Assembly: GCF_903970965.1 (NCBI RefSeq)
Contig: NZ_CAJCKW010000002.1
Span: 1-64,000, forward strand
DNA from: Aureimonas sp. ME7
GTDB taxonomy: Bacteria; Pseudomonadota; Alphaproteobacteria; Rhizobiales; Rhizobiaceae
Reading direction: 5' to 3'
Length of the DNA: 64,000 bases
In this document: piece by piece, positions 40,367 through 50,252 of the stretch
How positions within the stretch are numbered: the first letter of the stretch is position 1
Layout: each line of letters starts with the position of its first letter
Notes under the pieces: model-generated
What the model saw: the letters and a program-made list of their open reading frames with translations, nothing else
Database searches by the model: none
What the model was told of the DNA's origin: nothing
Made by a program: the position numbers and the translations under genes

Positions 40367-41788
40367 ATGACCGACCGCGTCGTGACACGGTTCGCCCCGT
40401 CTCCCACCGGATATCTTCATATCGGCGGAGCACGCACGGCGCTCTTCAACTGGCTGTATGCCCGCAAGATGGGCGGCCGGATGCTGCTTCGTATCGAGGA
40501 TACCGATCGAGAGCGCTCCACCGACGCGGCGGTGGACGCGATCATCGAAGGTCTTCGCTGGCTGGGCCTCGAAGCGGACGAACCACCCGTTTCCCAGTTC
40601 GAACGGGCCGCACGCCATCGCGAGGTCGCCGAGGAACTCGTCGCCGCGGGACGTGCGTACTACTGCTATGCGACGCCTGCCGAACTCGACGAGATGCGCG
40701 AGAAGGCCAAGGCGGAAAAGCGCCCTCCCCGCTACGACGGCCGCTGGCGCGACCGCGATCCGGCGGAAGCGCCGGTGGGCGTGAAGCCCGTGATTCGCAT
40801 TCGCGCGCCGTTGGAGGGCGAGACGCTGGTGCGTGACCGCGTTCAAGGCGACGTTCGGTTCCCCAACAAGGATCTCGACGACTTCATCCTCCTGCGCTCC
40901 GACGGAACGCCGACCTACATGCATGCCGTCGTCGTGGACGACCACGACATGGGCGTGACGCATATCATTCGCGGCGACGATCATCTGACCAATGCCGGAC
41001 GCCAGACCATGATCTACGACGCGATGGGCTGGGATATCCCCGTGTTCGCCCATATCCCTCTGATCCATGGAGCGGACGGCGCCAAGTTGTCGAAACGGCA
41101 CGGTGCGCTCGGCGTCGAGGCGTATCGGGAGATGGGCTATCTTCCGGTCGCCTTGCGAAACTATTTGGTGCGCTTGGGCTGGAGCCACGGCGACGAGGAG
41201 ATCATCTCGCCCGAAGACATGATCGCCTGGTTCGATATCGACGACATCAACAAAGGCGCGGCGCGCTTCGACTTCGCCAAGCTCGACGCCGTCAACGGCC
41301 ACTGGATCCGCGCGATGGACGACGAAGCGCTGGTAGACACCCTGTTTTCGGCACAGCCATACCTGCCGAACGGCTCGATCCTCGCGGACGCTTCCGAAAA
41401 CCCCGAGCGATCGAAGCTCCAGAGGGCGATGCCGGGCCTCAAGGAGCGGGCCAAGACGCTGGTGGAACTGACGGATAGTGCCAGTTACCTCTTCGCATCG
41501 CGCCCCCTCGCGCTCGACGACAAGGCGGCCGAAATTCTGAACTCGGGCGGGCGCGACGTCATTCGTGAGCTTTTGCCGTCCCTGGAAGGTGTATCCGACT
41601 GGTCGGCCGAGAGCGTGGAAGCGGTCGTTCGGAAATTTGCCGAGGCGAAGGGTCTCAAGCTCGGCAAGATTGCCCAACCCTTACGCGCAGCCATGACCGG
41701 CCGATCCACATCGCCCGGCGTCTTCGACGTTCTCGATGTCGTCGGGCGTGAGGAAAGCTTGGACAGACTGCGCGATCAGGCGGCATGA
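40367..41788 (+). CDS. gltX: Glutamyl-tRNA synthetase
   Basis: The 473-residue class I synthetase has the HIGH motif [14 protein letters not shown] (11-24 region) and the KMSKS-equivalent KLSKRHG near residue 245. The C-terminal anticodon-binding domain is alpha-helical. ATG 40367 ([13 protein letters not shown]) has AAGGA 7 bases upstream; the frame is open further upstream but overlaps comEC. It is followed by a terminator just before gltA. Confidence 0.97.
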   Translation: MTDRVVTRFAPSPTGYLHIGGARTALFNWLYARKMGGRMLLRIEDTDRERSTDAAVDAIIEGLRWLGLEADEPPVSQFERAARHREVAEELVAAGRAYYCYATPAELDEMREKAKAEKRPPRYDGRWRDRDPAEAPVGVKPVIRIRAPLEGETLVRDRVQGDVRFPNKDLDDFILLRSDGTPTYMHAVVVDDHDMGVTHIIRGDDHLTNAGRQTMIYDAMGWDIPVFAHIPLIHGADGAKLSKRHGALGVEAYREMGYLPVALRNYLVRLGWSHGDEEIISPEDMIAWFDIDDINKGAARFDFAKLDAVNGHWIRAMDDEALVDTLFSAQPYLPNGSILADASENPERSKLQRAMPGLKERAKTLVELTDSASYLFASRPLALDDKAAEILNSGGRDVIRELLPSLEGVSDWSAESVEAVVRKFAEAKGLKLGKIAQPLRAAMTGRSTSPGVFDVLDVVGREESLDRLRDQAA

Positions 41789-41885
41789 CCATGCCGCTGC
41801 CGCTGGCTTTCCGGCGGTTGCGGTGCAATAAATCGGACTCGAAATCGATGCCACGGGCGCCTCGCGCTCGATCGGCGGACCAGCT

Positions 41886-41913
41886 CCTCGAAGCCCTGTT
41901 TCGAGGCCTTTTT
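41886..41913 (+). terminator. Terminator/attenuator between gltX and gltA
   Basis: CCTCGAA (41886-41892) and TTCGAGG (41900-41906) form a 7-bp stem followed by CCTTTTT. It ends 14 bases before the gltA ATG, next to its ribosome site. It can terminate gltX transcripts and might act as a leader attenuator for gltA if the gltA promoter lies upstream in 41789-41885. Confidence 0.7.
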
Positions 41914-41927
41914 AGAAGGGGTAACGC

Positions 41928-43217
41928 ATGACCGAAGCCGCGAAACTGTCCCTGGGGGCGAAGGAAACGGAACTGGCGCTCCGCCAGGGGACGATCGGCC
42001 CCGACGTCGTGGACATCGCGTCCCTTTACAAGAACACAGGCCTGTTCACCTACGATCCGGGCTTCACGTCCACCGCGTCGTGCGAGTCCAAGATCACCTA
42101 TATCGATGGCGACGAGGGCGTCCTCCTGCATCGCGGCTATCCGATCGACCAGTTGGCGGAACAGGGAAACTTCCTTGAGACCTGCTACCTGCTTCTGTAC
42201 GGCGAATTGCCGACCAGGACAGAGATGTCGGACTTCACCTACCGGGTGACGCGGCACACGATGGTGCACGAGCAGATGTCCCGCTTCTACACGGGTTTCC
42301 GCCGCGACGCGCACCCGATGGCCGTGATGGTCGGCTCGGTCGGCGCCCTGTCAGCCTTCTATCATGACTCGACCGACATCACCGACCCGCATCAGCGGAT
42401 GGTGGCGTCGATCCGCATGATCGCGAAAACGCCGACGTTGGCGGCCATGGCCTACAAGTACCACATCGGCCAGCCCTTCGTTTATCCGCGCAACGACCTG
42501 TCCTACGCGGAAAACTTCCTGCACATGTGCTTCGCCGTTCCTTGCGAGCCGTACCAGATCAATCCGGTTCTGGCGCGCGCCATGGACCGAATCTTCACCC
42601 TCCACGCCGATCACGAGCAGAACGCCTCGACATCGACCGTGCGTCTGGCCGGCTCGTCCGGTGCCAACCCCTTCGCCTGCATCGCGGCCGGCATCGCCTG
42701 TCTCTGGGGCCCGGCCCACGGCGGCGCCAACGAAGCCGCGCTCAACATGCTGGCCGAGATCGGCACGAAGGATCGCATCCCCGAGTTCATCGCCCGCGCG
42801 AAGGACAAGAACGATCCGTTCCGTCTGATGGGCTTCGGCCACCGGGTCTACAAGAACTACGACCCGCGCGCGAAAATCATGCAGCAGACCTGCCACGAGG
42901 TTCTGACCGAGCTCGGTATCAAGGACGATCCGCTCCTCGAAGTCGCGATGGAGCTCGAGCAGATCGCACTGCACGATCCGTATTTCGTGGAGAAGAAACT
43001 CTACCCGAACGTCGATTTCTATTCCGGCATCACGTTGAAGGCGCTCGGCTTCCCGACGACGATGTTTACCGTTCTCTTCGCCGTCGCGCGCACGGTCGGT
43101 TGGATCGCGCAGTGGAAGGAGATGATCGAGGACCCGCATCAGCGGATCGGACGCCCGCGCCAGCTTTATACAGGCGCCGCGCAGCGCGAATACGCGTCGC
43201 TCGACAGCCGGGGCTGA
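41928..43217 (+). CDS. gltA: Citrate synthase (type II)
   Basis: The 429-residue hexameric-type citrate synthase condenses oxaloacetate and acetyl-CoA. Conserved parts are [20 protein letters not shown] (N-terminal strand region), [15 protein letters not shown] with catalytic His, [25 protein letters not shown] with the second His, and the Asp in [15 protein letters not shown] lies 10 bases upstream of the ATG. It consumes acetyl-CoA made by the PDH complex encoded earlier in the window. It converges on lpxB. Confidence 0.98.
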   Translation: MTEAAKLSLGAKETELALRQGTIGPDVVDIASLYKNTGLFTYDPGFTSTASCESKITYIDGDEGVLLHRGYPIDQLAEQGNFLETCYLLLYGELPTRTEMSDFTYRVTRHTMVHEQMSRFYTGFRRDAHPMAVMVGSVGALSAFYHDSTDITDPHQRMVASIRMIAKTPTLAAMAYKYHIGQPFVYPRNDLSYAENFLHMCFAVPCEPYQINPVLARAMDRIFTLHADHEQNASTSTVRLAGSSGANPFACIAAGIACLWGPAHGGANEAALNMLAEIGTKDRIPEFIARAKDKNDPFRLMGFGHRVYKNYDPRAKIMQQTCHEVLTELGIKDDPLLEVAMELEQIALHDPYFVEKKLYPNVDFYSGITLKALGFPTTMFTVLFAVARTVGWIAQWKEMIEDPHQRIGRPRQLYTGAAQREYASLDSRG

Positions 43218-43220
43218 TCC

Positions 43221-44408
43221 TCAGCTCGACCGACCAACAACGGGCGCTTCGGCGCCCGTTTGCGCTTCATCGGCCATCTGAAGAATGATGCGAGCTGCGG
43301 CTTCTCCCGGCGGTTCGGGCACGAGCATGCGCTCGCGGATGTCGCGAAATCCGGCAAGCTGCGCGGCGCGTTCCGGCTTCGGCGCCAAGAGCCGCTCGAG
43401 CTTTCGCGCCAGCATTTCCGGGACGACCATGTCGTGGAAATGCTCCGGCACCAGCGGGTGGCCGGCGATGAAGTTCGGCAACGCCGCCGTCCAGCCGGTC
43501 ATCAAGTGGCGAAGCTGATAGGACAAGGGGTCGAGACGGTAGGCAAGCACCATCGGAACATCAGCCAGTGCGAGTTCGAGAGCGACGGTTCCGGACGCTG
43601 CCAAGGCGGCATCGCTCGTTGCGAAGGCCTCCCACTTCGCATCCTCCCCGTCGAGAAGCGTCGGCTGAACAGGCCATTGCCGAAGCTTGTCCTCGATCAG
43701 CGCCCGAACCCGGGGCACGGCGGGTAGCACCGCTTCAACCGCAGGCACGCGCGACTTCAGCTCCGCAAAGGTCCGCCCGAAATCGTCCATCAGGCGATGG
43801 ATCTCGCCACGTCGCGAACCCGGCAGGATCAGAAGCCGAGGCGATCTCGCCGATCTGTCCGCTGGCTCGCTCCGTTTCTCCATGATGCGACGGAGATGCG
43901 GCTCCGACATCAGCGGATGGCCGATATAGGTGGCGGGCGGCCCACCATATCGCTGCATGGCCTCCGGTTCGAACGGGAACAGGCACAGGCTTCGATCGAC
44001 AGCCAGGGCAAGCTGTTCCGCCCTCTTCGGGCGATAGGCCCAGATGGCTGGCGGCACGATATTGACGATCCGCGCACTTGGCAGCGCCTTGCGCACCTTG
44101 AGCGCCACCCGGTTGGTAAAGGTGAAGCTGTCGATAGTCACGATCACGTCGGGGCGCTGGGCAACAAGATAGCGGACGGTCTGTCGCAAGCGACCCAGCA
44201 GGCTCGGCAGCCGCGCGACGATGGCGCCGACGCCGATGATCGAGAGCTCCTCGATATCGAAGAGGCTTTCCAGACCTTGTTCTCGCATCGCCGTGCCGCC
44301 GAGGCCGATCGCCTCGATCTCGGCCGCGGATTGCTCGCGCAAATGCTTCAGCACGTCGGCGCCGATTCGATCAGCCGATTCCTCGCCCACGAGAAACGCG
44401 ATCTTCAT
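43221..44408 (-). CDS. lpxB: Lipid-A-disaccharide synthase
   Basis: The 395-residue GT19 glycosyltransferase joins UDP-2,3-diacylglucosamine and lipid X into the lipid A disaccharide at the inner membrane. Motifs are FLVGEESADRIGADVLKHL (start), FTFTNRVALKVRKA, NIVPPAIWAYRPKRAEQLA, LLILPGSRRGEIHRL and YRLDPLSYQLRHLM. It overlaps lpxI by 4 bases (ATGA) and ends the lipid A block; the last codons double as the gltA terminator stem. Confidence 0.97.
   Translation of the reverse strand: MKIAFLVGEESADRIGADVLKHLREQSAAEIEAIGLGGTAMREQGLESLFDIEELSIIGVGAIVARLPSLLGRLRQTVRYLVAQRPDVIVTIDSFTFTNRVALKVRKALPSARIVNIVPPAIWAYRPKRAEQLALAVDRSLCLFPFEPEAMQRYGGPPATYIGHPLMSEPHLRRIMEKRSEPADRSARSPRLLILPGSRRGEIHRLMDDFGRTFAELKSRVPAVEAVLPAVPRVRALIEDKLRQWPVQPTLLDGEDAKWEAFATSDAALAASGTVALELALADVPMVLAYRLDPLSYQLRHLMTGWTAALPNFIAGHPLVPEHFHDMVVPEMLARKLERLLAPKPERAAQLAGFRDIRERMLVPEPPGEAAARIILQMADEAQTGAEAPVVGRSS
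43239..43260. terminator. Bidirectional terminator for gltA, lying inside the lpxB 3' codons
   Basis: AACGGGCGC (43239-43247), a TTCG loop and GCGCCCGTT (43252-43260) form a perfect 9-bp stem 22 bases after the gltA stop. The same bases encode residues near the C-terminus of LpxB on the other strand. The T-run is short. Confidence 0.75.
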
Positions 44409-45268
44409 TGCAAGCCCCCTTCCGTCGGATCGGCGACACCTAGAACGAAGAGACCCGCACGATCGGCATCGTCGACGATCCGAGCGGGATCGATCAGGAG
44501 AGACCGACCTGCCGTCAGGCCTACGCCCGCCAAACCCGCTTCGGTCGCCTGTAGGACCGTTTCGTGGCCGATGCTGGGAAGATCGAATCGTTCGTCCTGT
44601 TGCGGCTTAAACGCCTTGAAGAGGACGCAGGCCTCGCGCTGGCCGATCCGCTTTGCCTGGCGAAGCTCGGCGACACGCCGGAGCATCGCGGAGGTTCCTT
44701 CGATCCCCTCCACCGCGATGACACGGTCGGCGGAGGCGACCACCGCCTGACCGATATCCATCCGCCCGATTTGCCGCGCCGCATCGGCAGCACGTTCGAC
44801 CGCGAGCCTTTCCGTGTCGGTGGGTGTTCGCCTCGTCAAGACGCCGTGCGGCATCAGGGCATCGCGGAGTACCGCTTGAACCGGCAGAACCTCGATCCCA
44901 CGGCGTTCGAAAAGGCTTGCGACGCCTCGTAAAAGGCTGTCATCGCCCCCTCGAAGCATCTTCAGGATTTCGGGTAGCAGTCGCAGCGTGCGAAGGCTGG
45001 GAGTGAGTGATCGATAATCCGGCCGGGCCGAGATCGTGCCGCAGAAAACGACGTGACGGATCCCCCGCCGCGCCAGAAGAGGAAAGACCTCGCCCGTCTT
45101 AGACCAAGGAAGCGAGGAGACCGGCGATACGCCCCAATCAGCGTTCCGTCCGTCCGCAATCGCGACGACAAAAGGCGCGTAGCCGGCGCTTCGCGCGGCC
45201 GCCACGACGAGATGCGGCAGTTCGCCGCCCCCGGCAATGATACCGATCGGCGCGCCCGCTTCGATCAT
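44405..45268 (-). CDS. lpxI: UDP-2,3-diacylglucosamine diphosphatase LpxI
   Basis: The 287-residue protein is of the LpxI type, which in alphaproteobacteria replaces LpxH and hydrolyses UDP-2,3-diacylglucosamine to lipid X. The N-terminal GIIAGGGELPHLVVAAARSAG and the C-terminal DLPSIGHETVLQATEAGLAG and TAGRSLLIDPARIVDDAD are family features. It sits 17 bases after lpxA and overlaps lpxB, between the enzymes that make its substrate and use its product. Confidence 0.95.
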   Translation of the reverse strand: MIEAGAPIGIIAGGGELPHLVVAAARSAGYAPFVVAIADGRNADWGVSPVSSLPWSKTGEVFPLLARRGIRHVVFCGTISARPDYRSLTPSLRTLRLLPEILKMLRGGDDSLLRGVASLFERRGIEVLPVQAVLRDALMPHGVLTRRTPTDTERLAVERAADAARQIGRMDIGQAVVASADRVIAVEGIEGTSAMLRRVAELRQAKRIGQREACVLFKAFKPQQDERFDLPSIGHETVLQATEAGLAGVGLTAGRSLLIDPARIVDDADRAGLFVLGVADPTEGGLQ

Positions 45269-45285
45269 CTTAGGGCGACCGAGTG

Positions 45286-46092
45286 TCAGTTCGGCCGGAC
45301 GCTGCGGGGGAAGCAGATCGCGCGATCGCCGCCCGAGCGCACGAAACCCAGAAGGTCCTGAACCAAGGGGTCGTTCGGATACTCCGCCTCCACCTCGTCC
45401 AGGTTCTCGCGGAACGTCGTGTCATCCGAGAACAGCATGCGATAGGCCTTCCGGACGTTGCGGATGGCGTCGCGATTGAAGCCCGCACGCTTCATGCCGA
45501 TGACGTTGAGCCCGCTGAGATAGGCCCGGTTGCCAAGCACCATGCCGAACGGAATGACATCGCCCTCGACCGCCGCCAACCCGCCGACATAGGCATGATG
45601 GCCGATGCGGGTGAACTGGTGGATGCCCGAACCGCCCGCGATCGTCGCGAAATCTCCGACCGTGCAATGGCCGGCCAGCATGACGTGGTTGATCAGCGTG
45701 ACGTTGTCGCCCAAAACACAGTCGTGCGCGACGTGGGCACCGGTGAAGAAGGCGCAATTGTCGCCGACCGTCGTTTCCGAGCGCCCCTGCACGGTGCCGG
45801 CATTCATCGTCACATGTTCGCGGATCAGGCAGTTCCGACCGATGACGAGACGGGTGTCCTCACCAAGATACTTGAGATGCTGAGGTTCGGTGCCGATCGA
45901 GGCGAAGGGATGGATTCGCGCGCCGTCGCCGATCGTAGTGTTGCCCGCCAAAACGACATGCGACTTCAACCGTGCCCCGGGGCCCAGCACCACGGAGGGG
46001 CCGATGTGGCAAAAAGGGCCGATCTCGCAATCGTCGCCGATCCGGGCACCGTCTTCCACGATCGAAGAAGGATGAACGCGATACGCCGCCAT
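45286..46092 (-). CDS. lpxA: UDP-N-acetylglucosamine acyltransferase LpxA
   Basis: The 268-residue left-handed beta-helix enzyme does the first lipid A step, adding 3-hydroxyacyl from ACP to UDP-GlcNAc. Hexapeptide repeats run from about residue 9 to 190. The catalytic His lies in the region FFTGAHVAHDCVLGDNV, and the C-terminal helical domain (GFNRDAIRNVRKAYRMLF) is typical. ATG 46092 (MAAYRVHPSSIVED) starts 2 bases after fabZ; the upstream open frame overlaps fabZ. Confidence 0.97.
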   Translation of the reverse strand: MAAYRVHPSSIVEDGARIGDDCEIGPFCHIGPSVVLGPGARLKSHVVLAGNTTIGDGARIHPFASIGTEPQHLKYLGEDTRLVIGRNCLIREHVTMNAGTVQGRSETTVGDNCAFFTGAHVAHDCVLGDNVTLINHVMLAGHCTVGDFATIAGGSGIHQFTRIGHHAYVGGLAAVEGDVIPFGMVLGNRAYLSGLNVIGMKRAGFNRDAIRNVRKAYRMLFSDDTTFRENLDEVEAEYPNDPLVQDLLGFVRSGGDRAICFPRSVRPN

Positions 46093-46094
46093 CG

Positions 46095-46565
46095 TCACTT
46101 CTCGGACGCAGCGACGAGCATGGCGCTGATCGTCGCTTCCGCGACCTTCGCATCGTCGACCACGGCGAGGCAATCGAAGCGCCAGATGTTGCCGCGCTTC
46201 TTGGTCTGCGTGACGTGATATTCGAGAAGATCGCCGGGCACCACGGGCTTGCGGAACTTGGCGTTGTCAATCGTCATGAAATACACGATCGAGGTCGAAT
46301 CCCCACCCGTCGCCTTTTGGCAGATCGCTCCGGCCGTCTGAGCCATGCCTTCGATGATGAGGACACCGGGCATGACCGGATAGTCCGGGAAATGCCCCTG
46401 GAAATGGGGTTCGTTCGCGGTGACGTTCTTCAGGCCCCTCGCCTTTCGGTCCCCGTCGATATCGACGATCCGGTCGACCATCAGGAAGGGATAGCGATGC
46501 GGCAGGAGCTGCATGATCTTCAGAATGTCGACGCTATCAAGCGTTGTCGTTTCCGCCGTGCTCAC
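46095..46565 (-). CDS. fabZ: 3-hydroxyacyl-ACP dehydratase FabZ
   Basis: The 156-residue hot-dog-fold dehydratase works in fatty acid elongation. [13 protein letters not shown] (~20-32) and [20 protein letters not shown], with catalytic His and Glu, are diagnostic. The N-terminal codons overlap the lpxD 3' end by 29 bases. No in-frame start downstream keeps the LLPHRYPF region, so the overlap is genuine. It competes with lipid A synthesis for 3-hydroxymyristoyl-ACP. Confidence 0.97.
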   Translation of the reverse strand: MSTAETTTLDSVDILKIMQLLPHRYPFLMVDRIVDIDGDRKARGLKNVTANEPHFQGHFPDYPVMPGVLIIEGMAQTAGAICQKATGGDSTSIVYFMTIDNAKFRKPVVPGDLLEYHVTQTKKRGNIWRFDCLAVVDDAKVAEATISAMLVAASEK

Positions 46566-47604
46566 CGCTCGCTCCTCGCTTACCCTTTGACAGGTTGCGC
46601 AGATACGTCATCTCGCGCAGCCATTCCCTGATTGGTCTCGCCGGCACCCCGCCCCACCGGGCTCCCGCCGGCACATCGCCTGTCACGACGCTGACCGCCG
46701 CGATCTGGGCGCCATCCCCGACGCTGACATGGCCGTTGAAGCCCGTCTGACCACCGATCGCCACGCCGTTGCCGATCGTCACGCTGCCCGCGATTCCGAC
46801 CTGGCCCACGATGACGCAATGCCGCCCGATCACCACGTTGTGGGCGATTTGGACGAGGTTGTCGATCTTGGTGCCCTCACCGATCACGGTATCGCGTACG
46901 GCACCGCGATCCACGGTGGAATTGGCGCCGATCTCGACATAGTCCTGAATGATGACGCGCCCGACCTGCACCTGCTTCACCAACCCGGCAGGACCCGGCA
47001 CGTAGCCGAATCCGTCCTGACCGATTCGCACGCCGGGATGCAGGATGACGCCGTTGCCGATCAGTGCGTGCTGCAGGCTAACGCTCGGACCGATCCGGCA
47101 GTCCCGACCGATCCGGCAACCCGCGCCGATATGGGCGCCGCCGGACACAACGGTCCCGCGCCCGATGGAGACATTCGGCCCGACGATGCAAAACGGCTCG
47201 ACCGTGACACCGTCTTCCAGGACGGCCGTCGGGTGAATGGAGGTCTCCGTCGATCGATGACCTGCCGTCCAAGACGACGCCGGTGCGACCGCGTCCGGAT
47301 GAAGAAGGCGCCCAGCCAGCGCGAAGGCAAGCCCCGGGTTTCGGGCAACAACGGCAGGAACACCTTCCGGCAGCCACGCCGAGTATCGCTCGGAAACGAC
47401 GATCGCGCCCGCGCGCGTTGCCGCCAACGCATCGCGATACTTCGGATTGTCGAAGAAGCTGAGGTCGTCGGGACCGGCCGATTCGAGCGATGCGATCGCG
47501 CGCACTATGCGCGACCCGCTATCGGACGCAACGCTCGCGCCGCATGCAAGGGAAAGCTCGGCGAGGGTGATCCCCTCGCCGAGCTGGAAAAATGTCGTGC
47601 TCAT
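46537..47604 (-). CDS. lpxD: UDP-3-O-(3-hydroxyacyl)glucosamine N-acyltransferase LpxD
   Basis: The 355-residue enzyme does the third lipid A step. An N-terminal uridine-binding domain ([20 protein letters not shown]) leads into hexapeptide repeats from about residue 115 to 300. The catalytic His lies in the region [18 protein letters not shown]-terminal helix ([15 protein letters not shown]) follows. It starts 28 bases after bamA and overlaps fabZ. Confidence 0.97.
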   Translation of the reverse strand: MSTTFFQLGEGITLAELSLACGASVASDSGSRIVRAIASLESAGPDDLSFFDNPKYRDALAATRAGAIVVSERYSAWLPEGVPAVVARNPGLAFALAGRLLHPDAVAPASSWTAGHRSTETSIHPTAVLEDGVTVEPFCIVGPNVSIGRGTVVSGGAHIGAGCRIGRDCRIGPSVSLQHALIGNGVILHPGVRIGQDGFGYVPGPAGLVKQVQVGRVIIQDYVEIGANSTVDRGAVRDTVIGEGTKIDNLVQIAHNVVIGRHCVIVGQVGIAGSVTIGNGVAIGGQTGFNGHVSVGDGAQIAAVSVVTGDVPAGARWGGVPARPIREWLREMTYLRNLSKGKRGASGEHGGNDNA

Positions 47605-47632
47605 ACCCAGCCTTACGGCGTACCGACGGGGA

Positions 47633-50053
47633 TCAGAAGCGCGAGGAGAACCCGAAGGAGAACTCCTGCGTCCGGTCGTAGTCTTCCTTGGCCAGCGGCA
47701 CGGCGTAGTTGACGCGCAGCGGGCCGAAGGGCGAGGCCCAGATCAGACCGACACCGGCAGAAGCGCGGAGCGCGAAGTCTTCGCCTTCGATACCGAGCTG
47801 ACCTTCGGTGTTGTCGAGACCCCAGAGCGAACCGGCGTCGGCGAAGGCCGCGCCACGGAAGCCGAAGTCACGCGACACCAGCGGCAGCGGGAATGTCGCT
47901 TCCGCGGAAGCGTTCACGTAGTTCGTACCGCCGATCGCCACGCCGTTCTGGCGCGGTCCGAGGCCCTGATACTTGAAGCCGCGAACGATGTCCTGGCCCT
48001 TGAAGAAGTTGTCGAACACGCGCAGATCGTCGCCGAGCGCCGACACGTTGCCACCACCACCGCTCACCTGACCGATCAGATCGTATTCTTCCGAAAGGAG
48101 GCTGAACCAAGAGGCACGAGCCGTGGTGCGGATGAAGCTCGCATCGCCGCCGAGGCCTGCCACTTCCTGGCCGACCTGCGCGAAGATGCCGTTGCGCGGG
48201 TCCTGCTGGTTGTCCAGCGTGTTGTAGGTGAGCGCGTAGGAGACCGACGAGGTCGAGTACGGGCTGTCGCAGATCGCCTCGTTGATGATCGACGAAAGCG
48301 TGTAGAGCGGCGGGGTCGGCGAGTTCGAGCAGTTGAACTGAACCGGCACGCCGTTGACGACGATCGGCAGGCCATTGGCGTCGTACTGGTAGATGCCGCC
48401 CTTGTCGTCGCCGAAGGTTTCTTCCTTGTAGTTGTAGGCGATCTGGGCCGTCAGATCCTCGGTGATCGGCGCCGCCAGACGCAAGGCGCCGCCCGTGCGC
48501 GTGATGTCGTAGGCCGAGGACGACGAATTTTCCGTCCGATAGATGTCGAAGCCGGCGGCCAAGCGACGGCCGAGGAAGTACGGCTCGGTGAAGGACAGGT
48601 TGTAGCTGCGGGTTTCCTCGCCGAAGCCAGCCGAAACCTTCACGAACTGACCGCGACCGAGGAAGTTGCGCTCAGTCACGCTGACTTCCGCCACCGGACC
48701 GGAGTTCTCGCCGCCCGTCGTGTAGCCGCCGCCGACCGAGAATTCGCCGGTGGACTGCTCGTCGACCTGCACGACCACGACGACACGGTCCGGCTGGCTG
48801 CCGGGCGCGGTCGAGACGTTGACGGTCTTGAAGAAGCGAAGCGATTCGAGGCGCTTCTTGGCGCGCTGCACCAGAACCTGATTGAACGCGTCGCCTTCCG
48901 ACACGTCGAACTCGCGTCGGATGACGTAGTCGCGTGTCTTGGTGTTGCCGCGCACCTCGATCCGCTCGACATAGGCGCGCGGGCCCTGGTCGATGACGTA
49001 GTCGATGGAGATCGTGTTGTTGGCGAAGTCGCGGTCGCCGCGCGGAGTCACCTGCGCGAAGGCGTAGCCACGGTTGGCCACCGCATTCGTCAGCTCGACG
49101 AGCGAGTCCTCGATCTGTTCGGCGCTGTAGACATCGCCGGTGCGCGTCTTGAGCTCCTTGCGAAGCTCCTCGCCGTCGATGCCCGGAACCGTCGAATCGA
49201 TGTTGATGTTGCCGTAGGTGTAGCGCTCGCCCTCATCGACCGTGATGGTGACGAAGTACTGGTTCTTCGAGGCGTCGAGCTCGGCCACCGAGGACACGAT
49301 GCGGAAGTCGGCATAGCCGCGATTGTAGTAGAAGCGGCGCAGCGTTTCCTCGTCGGCGCGCAGCCGATCCTCGTCGTAGATGTCGTTGCGCTGCAGGAAG
49401 CTGAAGATGCCGGACTCGCGCAGCGAGATGACTTCCTTCAGCCGCCCGTCGCCGAACGCGTTGTTGCCGACGAAATTGATGCTCTCGATCTTGGTGCGGT
49501 CGCCTTCCTGGATGTCGAAGACGACGTTGACGCGGTTGCCCTCGGCCGGAATGGTGCGAACCGACACGACGGCATCGGAGCGGCCGATGCGGGTATACGC
49601 GGCGCGGATCGCCTCGACGTCGGCCTGCGCGGTGGAGGCGTTGTAGGGCTCGCGCGTCGCGGTCTGGACCGAGGCGGCCAGCTGCTCGTTCTTGATCTTG
49701 TTGTTGCCCTGGAAGACCACCTCGCCGACGATCTGGTTCTCGTCGACTTCGACCACCAGCGTTCCGCCGGACTGCCGAGCGCGAACATCAGAGAAGAGGC
49801 CGGTCGCGAACAGCCGCGTCACCGCCGCGTCGACATCGGCGTCCGAGGCGTTCTGCCCGGTGCGAATCTGAACGATGTTGCGGACCGTCTCGGCATCGAC
49901 GCGCTGATTGCCGCGCACCTCGATGCGGTTGACCACCGCTGCTCCAGCCTCGGACAGGCTGACAAGCTCAATAGTAACGACCGAAGCGGCAAGGACCGTG
50001 GACGACAGTGCAGCCGCCGATACGGCGCTTAGAAGCTTCGATCCAGCCTTCAT
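47633..50053 (-). CDS. bamA: Outer membrane protein assembly factor BamA
   Basis: The 806-residue Omp85 protein inserts beta-barrel proteins into the outer membrane. A signal peptide (MKAGSKLLSAVSAAALSSTV..., ending near AGAA) precedes five POTRA domains (about 45-430) and a 16-strand barrel. The VRGF motif in DIVRGFKYQGLGPRQNG and the C-terminal Phe (FSFGFSSRF) are present. ATG 50053 has AAGGTAG upstream; ATG 50074 is an alternative start 7 codons earlier, and the frame open to 50227 is not signal-peptide-like. It lies 199 bases after rseP, which may hold a promoter. Confidence 0.96.
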   Translation of the reverse strand: MKAGSKLLSAVSAAALSSTVLAASVVTIELVSLSEAGAAVVNRIEVRGNQRVDAETVRNIVQIRTGQNASDADVDAAVTRLFATGLFSDVRARQSGGTLVVEVDENQIVGEVVFQGNNKIKNEQLAASVQTATREPYNASTAQADVEAIRAAYTRIGRSDAVVSVRTIPAEGNRVNVVFDIQEGDRTKIESINFVGNNAFGDGRLKEVISLRESGIFSFLQRNDIYDEDRLRADEETLRRFYYNRGYADFRIVSSVAELDASKNQYFVTITVDEGERYTYGNINIDSTVPGIDGEELRKELKTRTGDVYSAEQIEDSLVELTNAVANRGYAFAQVTPRGDRDFANNTISIDYVIDQGPRAYVERIEVRGNTKTRDYVIRREFDVSEGDAFNQVLVQRAKKRLESLRFFKTVNVSTAPGSQPDRVVVVVQVDEQSTGEFSVGGGYTTGGENSGPVAEVSVTERNFLGRGQFVKVSAGFGEETRSYNLSFTEPYFLGRRLAAGFDIYRTENSSSSAYDITRTGGALRLAAPITEDLTAQIAYNYKEETFGDDKGGIYQYDANGLPIVVNGVPVQFNCSNSPTPPLYTLSSIINEAICDSPYSTSSVSYALTYNTLDNQQDPRNGIFAQVGQEVAGLGGDASFIRTTARASWFSLLSEEYDLIGQVSGGGGNVSALGDDLRVFDNFFKGQDIVRGFKYQGLGPRQNGVAIGGTNYVNASAEATFPLPLVSRDFGFRGAAFADAGSLWGLDNTEGQLGIEGEDFALRASAGVGLIWASPFGPLRVNYAVPLAKEDYDRTQEFSFGFSSRF

Positions 50054-50155
50054 AGGGCTACTACCTTTTCTCATTCCGCCGACGGCACGCTGACCAAGCT
50101 CGGCATACTCGTGCGTTTCTATCGGCTTTGCGGACGCGTTCAACCAAAGTGGCGG

Positions 50156-50172
50156 GATTCCGTTTAGGAATC
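50156..50172. promoter_or_regulatory. Inverted repeat in the rseP-bamA gap
   Basis: GATTCC (50156-50161) and GGAATC (50167-50172) flank a 5-base centre, about 105 bases upstream of the bamA ATG. It may be an operator for bamA-lpx. No regulator is recognised and the short arms could arise by chance. Confidence 0.3.
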
Positions 50173-50252
50173 GGAAAACCGTTGCAGAGCGGCCACGCAG
50201 GCCACCGACATGGTTAAGGCTTCGCAAATCCCCTCGATGTCCCCTCCGACCG

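Noticed and set aside
50054-50227. N-terminal extension of bamA up to 50227
   Set aside because: The extra residues are not signal-peptide-like, and ATG 50053 or 50074 gives a proper export signal.
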